Below are positions 60,118 to 64,000 of a DNA stretch of 64,000 bases, piece by piece. A program made the position numbers and the translations under genes. Every line of letters begins with the position of its first letter. Positions within the stretch are counted from its first letter, which is position 1. Under the pieces are notes generated by a model that worked only from the letters and a program-made list of their open reading frames with translations, searched no databases and was not told where the DNA came from. Origin of the DNA: Haloarcula taiwanensis (GTDB taxonomy: Archaea; Halobacteriota; Halobacteria; Halobacteriales; Haloarculaceae). The DNA is taken from the NCBI GenBank assembly GCA_002844335.1, contig CP019156.1, positions 62,001-126,000 on the forward strand, read 5' to 3'.

Positions 60118-60651
60118 CTAGAACGCAGTATCGTTGACGGACATGCCGTCAAAGCGGTCGATCTGTTCTTGGAACGACTGTCGGCAGTCCTCGATATATT
60201 CTGGGTCTGGATCGGGCTTGGTCTGTGTCTGCTGGAGATATTCGAGTTCGATGGTCAGGTACTCGTATTCGGAGGCGTCGTGGCCGTCCCACCACGAGGA
60301 AAAATGGAGGTGTCTGACTAGGAGCAGTCCGTTATCGTCCCGACCTCTAATTTTGATATGCTTGTCGCGATCAAGTATTTCAACAGGGAGTTCGGCGGTG
60401 GAAACAGTATCGCCGATTTCATTTGGTGTGTCAGTTGGCTCTGCACTCAGCCTGAGCCGAATCGAATACAGAGCGCTATGATGGCGTCCCTCCATCGGTA
60501 ACAGTGTGTAGTGAACGTCACAAAATTCGTATGGAGCAACATCCTCGCTCTTTTTCTCACTCATCTCTGGGTGATAGAAATTTGCTCGGTACCCATCAGA
60601 AATCTCCTCGAACGTCTCCAGACATGATTTTTCGTCCAGAAGTTCGCGCAT
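60118..60651 (-). CDS. Hypothetical 177-residue protein
   Basis: A mixed alpha/beta protein (YRANFYHPEMSE; CDVHYTLLPMEGRHHSALYS; HLHFSSWWDGHDASEYEYLT). The ALYSIRLRLSAE and EYLTIELEYLQQ strands suggest a beta-sandwich. ATG 60651 follows an AT-rich stretch that should hold the promoter. Not recognised. It is transcribed against the array. Confidence 0.5.
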   Translation of the reverse strand: MRELLDEKSCLETFEEISDGYRANFYHPEMSEKKSEDVAPYEFCDVHYTLLPMEGRHHSALYSIRLRLSAEPTDTPNEIGDTVSTAELPVEILDRDKHIKIRGRDDNGLLLVRHLHFSSWWDGHDASEYEYLTIELEYLQQTQTKPDPDPEYIEDCRQSFQEQIDRFDGMSVNDTAF

Positions 60652-60741
60652 ATTTCATTAATCAACGGGAGCGATATTAAATAGTCTGGCTAAATACTAC
60701 GTTAGACAGTATTCTGGCAATGACGATACCGAGAGTGTTCC

Positions 60742-60939
60742 CTATGGCGTTACGCGAGCTGAGTGGGCGGGCGTGATTCTGCTCTGTTCTGAACTGTCTG
60801 GTGACCAGTGGGAGGGGTCCGTCGGTGCATCCTGTTTCGCCTCGACCTCGATATCGCCGTCTTTGACGGTGAAAGATACGCCTCCGTGTTCGTCAGAGAT
60901 GTAGAGGTGTTCCACCAATCCCCAATTGCGGTTGATCAT
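60742..60939 (-). CDS. Hypothetical 65-residue protein
   Basis: A small protein (WGLVEHLYISDEHGGVSFTV, then DGDIEVEAKQ) with a beta-hairpin-like centre and a polar tail. Plausible coding but short; unknown. Confidence 0.4.
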   Translation of the reverse strand: MINRNWGLVEHLYISDEHGGVSFTVKDGDIEVEAKQDAPTDPSHWSPDSSEQSRITPAHSARVTP

Positions 60940-61062
60940 GGTTATACTACTCGGAGAGATAGCAGGAGGGGATGAGGACTTTCATGATATCGTGGCTTTA
61001 GCCACCAGATAGAGCTATTCTGTACGTTCAGATTCTATTGATCCAGCAGAGCCCCTGATAGA

Positions 61063-61830
61063 CTATAAATGGAAGCTTGCGGCACTCGCTTCGACGAGAT
61101 TCATTGGGATAAATTCTGAGGAGATGGCTGGTGAATATCCCTTCGCTCGTCCTAAGATCGCCAATGCGGTCGCCTCCACGGACATGATTTGCTTAACGAC
61201 GTTGTCTGCGTCCATGTCCTGTTCGTGGAACGTGACCATCGACTCGATACCCGACTGGATAGCTGCCGGTTCGTCGTCGCGGATACCACGTGCGGTCGAT
61301 AGCACTGCCTGCCCGTAGTGTGCGTGCGCTCCGGGTTTCTCGTCGTTGACAGTCTCCAATCCCGCCAGTGCAGCATCGTTGACAGTACCCAACACTGCGC
61401 CGGAGAGACACCAACCGAGGAAATAGCGGTCAGCCCATTGGTCATTCGGATCACAATCTTCCTCAGCAGCAAGCGCTTGCATCGATTCGGCGAGATTAAT
61501 GAGAGCTGCTTCTTCGCCAGCCAGCAATGCGGTGTACATTCCTTGCATTCGTTGGCGGGCGCTATGGACCGGCAAAGAGTCTTCAGCCGCACTCCGTTCA
61601 TAATACGTCGTGGCGTCGGCAAAAGCCTCCTTTGCGGCATCTCTGTCACCGACTGCGAGTTCCAATATACCGATATTGCGTGCACTACCGGCAATACCGC
61701 TGAAGAAACTTGATAACTCGCGCTCTACCCCTCCTTCTTCGAAATTTGACTTCCGAAGCCTCAATCGGCGGCGCTTCTTATTCAGGAGATTTTCAGCCTG
61801 ATTCTTTTGATCTGAATTTAAATTAGTCAT
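61063..61830 (-). CDS. Hypothetical helical-repeat protein
   Basis: A 255-residue protein, almost wholly helical and Ala-rich (NIGILELAVGDRDAAKEAFA; ALLAGEEAALINLAESMQAL), with TPR-like spacing. ATG 61830 overlaps the preceding nuclease-like frame by eight bases (ATGACTAA), so they form a pair: a PD-(D/E)xK protein followed by a helical protein, perhaps toxin and immunity. A longer in-frame start lies inside the upstream gene. Confidence 0.55.
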   Translation of the reverse strand: MTNLNSDQKNQAENLLNKKRRRLRLRKSNFEEGGVERELSSFFSGIAGSARNIGILELAVGDRDAAKEAFADATTYYERSAAEDSLPVHSARQRMQGMYTALLAGEEAALINLAESMQALAAEEDCDPNDQWADRYFLGWCLSGAVLGTVNDAALAGLETVNDEKPGAHAHYGQAVLSTARGIRDDEPAAIQSGIESMVTFHEQDMDADNVVKQIMSVEATALAILGRAKGYSPAISSEFIPMNLVEASAASFHL

Positions 61831-62475
61831 TGCTATCCCCTTCAGCTTTGAGGTCAATGACTGTTACTGCGTCAACTCCAATCACTGACTTATTACTAAT
61901 GTCTGATGAGTCGCTACGCGGATTTGCTAGTGTTCGCGTGCTTGATCCTTCAACATCCCGGACGAATACCACCTCTTGACGTATATTCCCATTGTCAAGC
62001 GCTAAGATGAGCTCGTCAACCGTAGAGCTGTCCAACTGACCTTGGTTCTCAAGTTTTTCTATACTATTCTCGATCCACTCCTCCGAAAGCTGTGGGTCGC
62101 CATCGTACGCATCAGTGTTGAACAACGAGATGCCAACTGCATCAGTGCTACCAGTTGTCTTGGCCTCGACAATAACGTATTCTCCGGTATTTTCGTCGTA
62201 AGCAATGACGTCTGGACCGATCTCTGAGGTGTCTCCTTCGTCGAACCCACCTTCAGGCCAGACGATCTCGTATCCCCGTTCTTCCATCAGCTCTACAGAG
62301 ACTCGTTCACCAGCACTACCATCAGTCAGGTCGGTGGGGTTATCGGCGTAGGTCCGGACGAACGCATCCCGGTCGTGGACGCAGTAGTAATCCGTCGCAA
62401 CGGCACTATCTAGTTGAGCGAGTTTGAGAAGCGAGGAGGTCGTAGCGAGAAGTGTCCATGCAACTCGCAGACCTC
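61823..62475 (-). pseudogene. 5'-truncated PD-(D/E)xK nuclease-like gene
   Basis: The frame carries GPDVIAYDENTG then YVIVEAKTTG, a clear D...ExK nuclease core. The first ATG (62287) leaves a 154-residue product. Upstream the frame stays open and protein-like back to about 62475 (SSLLKLAQLDSAVATDYYCV; VSVELMEERGYEIV) and ends at a stop with no ATG, GTG or TTG. So at least 60 N-terminal residues are orphaned and the gene looks cut at its 5' end, perhaps from a larger toxin-type protein. The short form could still be expressed. Confidence 0.5.
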
Positions 62476-62644
62476 CTCAGAGAAGCGTTAGATGAGGACA
62501 GCCAACGGGTTCGTACGGACGTTGAACCTCGCTGGAGCACCGCTGCACGGCCTTCTTGACTGCTTCGTCATCAATGTGTTTCGCTGAGTTATGCAAGAGC
62601 CTTTCGGTTCATTCTTTACGCTAATCCGTATGCAGGGGAACATT
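62476..62644. other. Junction next to the truncated gene
   Basis: A 33-codon plus frame (62458-62559, MQLADLLREALDEDSQRV) crosses the truncation point. It may be the start of a lost mobile-element gene; not recognised. Confidence 0.25.
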
Positions 62645-63508
62645 TTAGATGACTGATCCGGTTTCAGCGTCCAGTTCTACGTATGATTGAGCGGCGGTTC
62701 TCGCCAGAAGCCGGTCGTCGTACCGCCAGAGGTTGCGATAGTGAGTTTGTTCACCATCGTTAGCTTTGCTCGGTTGGGCTCTCCATTTAATATTACCGCC
62801 TGAGTCAAAGTATAAGATATTTCTGGAAGGTTTACACTCTACATTTGGATCACTAACGCCCTCAGTCCCCCTCCGGAGCAAGACAAGTAACCGATCGTCA
62901 ATCGGATATGCATATTTGATATCCATTGGGAGCCGATGATTCCAGCCTTCTCCCTTAATTTGGCCCCTGTAATCGACAGTAATTCCAGTCTCCGAAAGCT
63001 CTGTTCGGCACCCGATCTCTGGGTCTGCTTCCCTCACCACTTCCGGGCATGATGTTCGATTCAATGTCTTGCCGGGGTCGTACTCGATCTCAAGTGTAAT
63101 TTGGCACTCGTCTGGTATGCGCTCTATGTCGTTGCCCTCCGTCCACGAGAGCATAAAAGGCTCAAGATTAAGATATCCGCGAACGTTTTCACTAGCAGGA
63201 TCAGAGTAGAGGTAGATTTTATTATTCTGTTTCCAAACATCACCCCAGAGTCGTAGGACGGCAATTTGAGGGCCAATGGTTGATTCGATGTTTTTTTCGG
63301 CTGAATAAGTCTTGATCGAAATCGAGATCCGGTACCATGCTCGGAGGTACCGAGCTCTGCTTGGTAAGAACTCTTTTGAGATTTGAACTGGCGTCACAGC
63401 TGTCGTTGAGAGATCGAATCTCCCTTCGACTTCTTCTTTCTCTGCCGTCGCGAAATCCTCCATCCATATCATATTTATAGCCTTATATTTTCTACCTTCA
63501 AAACTCAC
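62645..63508 (-). CDS. Hypothetical protein coupled to a ComEC-like gene
   Basis: A 287-residue beta-rich protein. The C-terminal part (NILYFDSGGNIKWRAQ; YRNLWRYDDRLLARTAA; VELDAETGSVI) reads like propeller-type repeats, and the centre has strands such as IAVLRLWGDVW. It overlaps the upstream gene by ATGA, so the two products are likely partners. Not recognised. The coding is AT-rich. Confidence 0.5.
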   Translation of the reverse strand: MSFEGRKYKAINMIWMEDFATAEKEEVEGRFDLSTTAVTPVQISKEFLPSRARYLRAWYRISISIKTYSAEKNIESTIGPQIAVLRLWGDVWKQNNKIYLYSDPASENVRGYLNLEPFMLSWTEGNDIERIPDECQITLEIEYDPGKTLNRTSCPEVVREADPEIGCRTELSETGITVDYRGQIKGEGWNHRLPMDIKYAYPIDDRLLVLLRRGTEGVSDPNVECKPSRNILYFDSGGNIKWRAQPSKANDGEQTHYRNLWRYDDRLLARTAAQSYVELDAETGSVI

Positions 63509-64000
63509 CCGCTACAGTATGTGATCTTGTTCTGCAGGACGGCAGGGTCATTGGTACCAATGTTTTTGTCTGTTCTCACAACTTGGTCCCCACTGTAGGT
63601 TATATCCCCATGGATTGCCGTCCAATATGTATTAGTGTTGAAATTAGTCATTCGAGTAAGAGGACCACAGTCTGGTGCGAACTCACTGCTCTCGTCTGGC
63701 GTATCTTCGTTTTTATTTGATATTATCACACTCTTCGGATTCGTTGCTTCAAGCAGTGGTTTTGTGACCACCTGTCCGCTATTCCCGCTTGTCGCGTGAT
63801 GGCTGGCCGACAGATAATCGATCGACTCAAGTTCATTGCCATATCTATCCACAATCTTTCTTTCTGTGCTTCCTTTGATATCTCCCGTTGTTAGAGCTTC
63901 AGTATTTTTGTATTGTACGTGCAAGACGATCGAATTCTGGTTGGGATTTCCATTTTCTGTCACTTTGGGATTGAGTACGTCTGCAGTCGCATCCCCCAGC
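63505..64000 (-). CDS. ComEC-like metallo-beta-lactamase-fold protein, C-terminal part
   Basis: The gene runs off the window end; the frame is open to base 64000, so the internal GTG at 63963 is probably not the true start. NPNQNSIVLHVQY, LTTGDI, LSASHHATSGNSGQ, PKSVIISNKNEDTPD and TYWTAIHGDI correspond to the end of the ComEC/Rec2 metallo-beta-lactamase domain (strand, TGD, HHG-like motif, S-x-G-like strand, P). The HHG Gly is Ala here (SHHATSG). In haloarchaea such proteins may be secreted hydrolases or DNA-uptake nucleases, and here may be part of a defence pair with the downstream gene. Confidence 0.6.
   Translation of the reverse strand, partial: LGDATADVLNPKVTENGNPNQNSIVLHVQYKNTEALTTGDIKGSTERKIVDRYGNELESIDYLSASHHATSGNSGQVVTKPLLEATNPKSVIISNKNEDTPDESSEFAPDCGPLTRMTNFNTNTYWTAIHGDITYSGDQVVRTDKNIGTNDPAVLQNKITYCSG

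Noticed and set aside
1-64000. CRISPR array
   Set aside because: No short direct repeats with regular unique spacers, and no cas genes. The recurring elements are leaders or origin boxes.

Overview
The window looks like part of a large haloarchaeal plasmid or other extrachromosomal element. The encoded proteins are strongly acidic, coding DNA is GC-rich with AT-rich gaps, and the informational genes are archaeal (Orc1/Cdc6, MCM, PCNA, TFB, HalOD1, a Tat-type lipoprotein). No rRNA, tRNA or CRISPR array was found.

Layout. (1) About 0.8-12.9 kb, minus strand: one tightly packed nine-gene operon that reads as a conjugation (type IV secretion-like) module: small pilin-like protein, large glycosylation-prone surface protein, Tat lipoprotein, VirB6/TrbL-like membrane protein, VirB4 ATPase, two small ribbon-helix-helix-like proteins, a HUH relaxase-like protein and a VirD4-type coupling ATPase. 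(2) 13.0-15.5 kb: a replication origin. An orc1/cdc6 gene is flanked by five near-identical origin recognition boxes; three of them bracket an AT-rich stretch in inverted orientation. (3) 15.5-21.3 kb: a HEAT-repeat protein with a small partner, a frameshifted coiled-coil gene and an MCM helicase with dyad sites in its promoter. (4) 21.3-25.7 kb: AT-rich accessory DNA with unknown membrane and Tat proteins, a tandem GIY-YIG protein and an integrase relic. (5) 26-36 kb: a restriction or defence island (PLD-helicase, unknown protein, RAMA-nuclease, Eco57I-type methylase). (6) 36.1-36.9 kb: a TumE/TumA-like toxin-antitoxin pair. (7) 37-60 kb: mostly plus-strand small plasmid genes, including PCNA, an ArdC-like antirestriction protein, a TGT-like protein with a DUF6884-like partner, a Mom-like acyltransferase, SWIM-finger proteins, a TFB, a PadR regulator and a methylase-like protein. 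(8) 60-64 kb: minus-strand unknowns, a truncated nuclease and the end of a ComEC-like metallo-beta-lactamase-fold protein cut by the window edge.

The most striking structure is in region 7. About 17 start codons are preceded by a related leader: a TTTTGTG/TTTTCTG box, then a hairpin whose arms change together while its loop (close to GGCGGGTG) is retained. In six genes a second adjoining hairpin with a six-base loop follows, and the start codon lies 14-16 bases after it. In two cases the similarity runs into the first codons of otherwise unrelated genes, as if new genes had been joined behind a standard leader. I know of no name for this element.

Working together, the genes describe an element with its own origin and several replication proteins, a self-transfer apparatus, and several layers of host interaction: restriction, antirestriction, possible DNA hypermodification, toxin-antitoxin, and its own transcription factor and sensor kinase. 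All functions are inferred from motifs read by eye; no database search was run.
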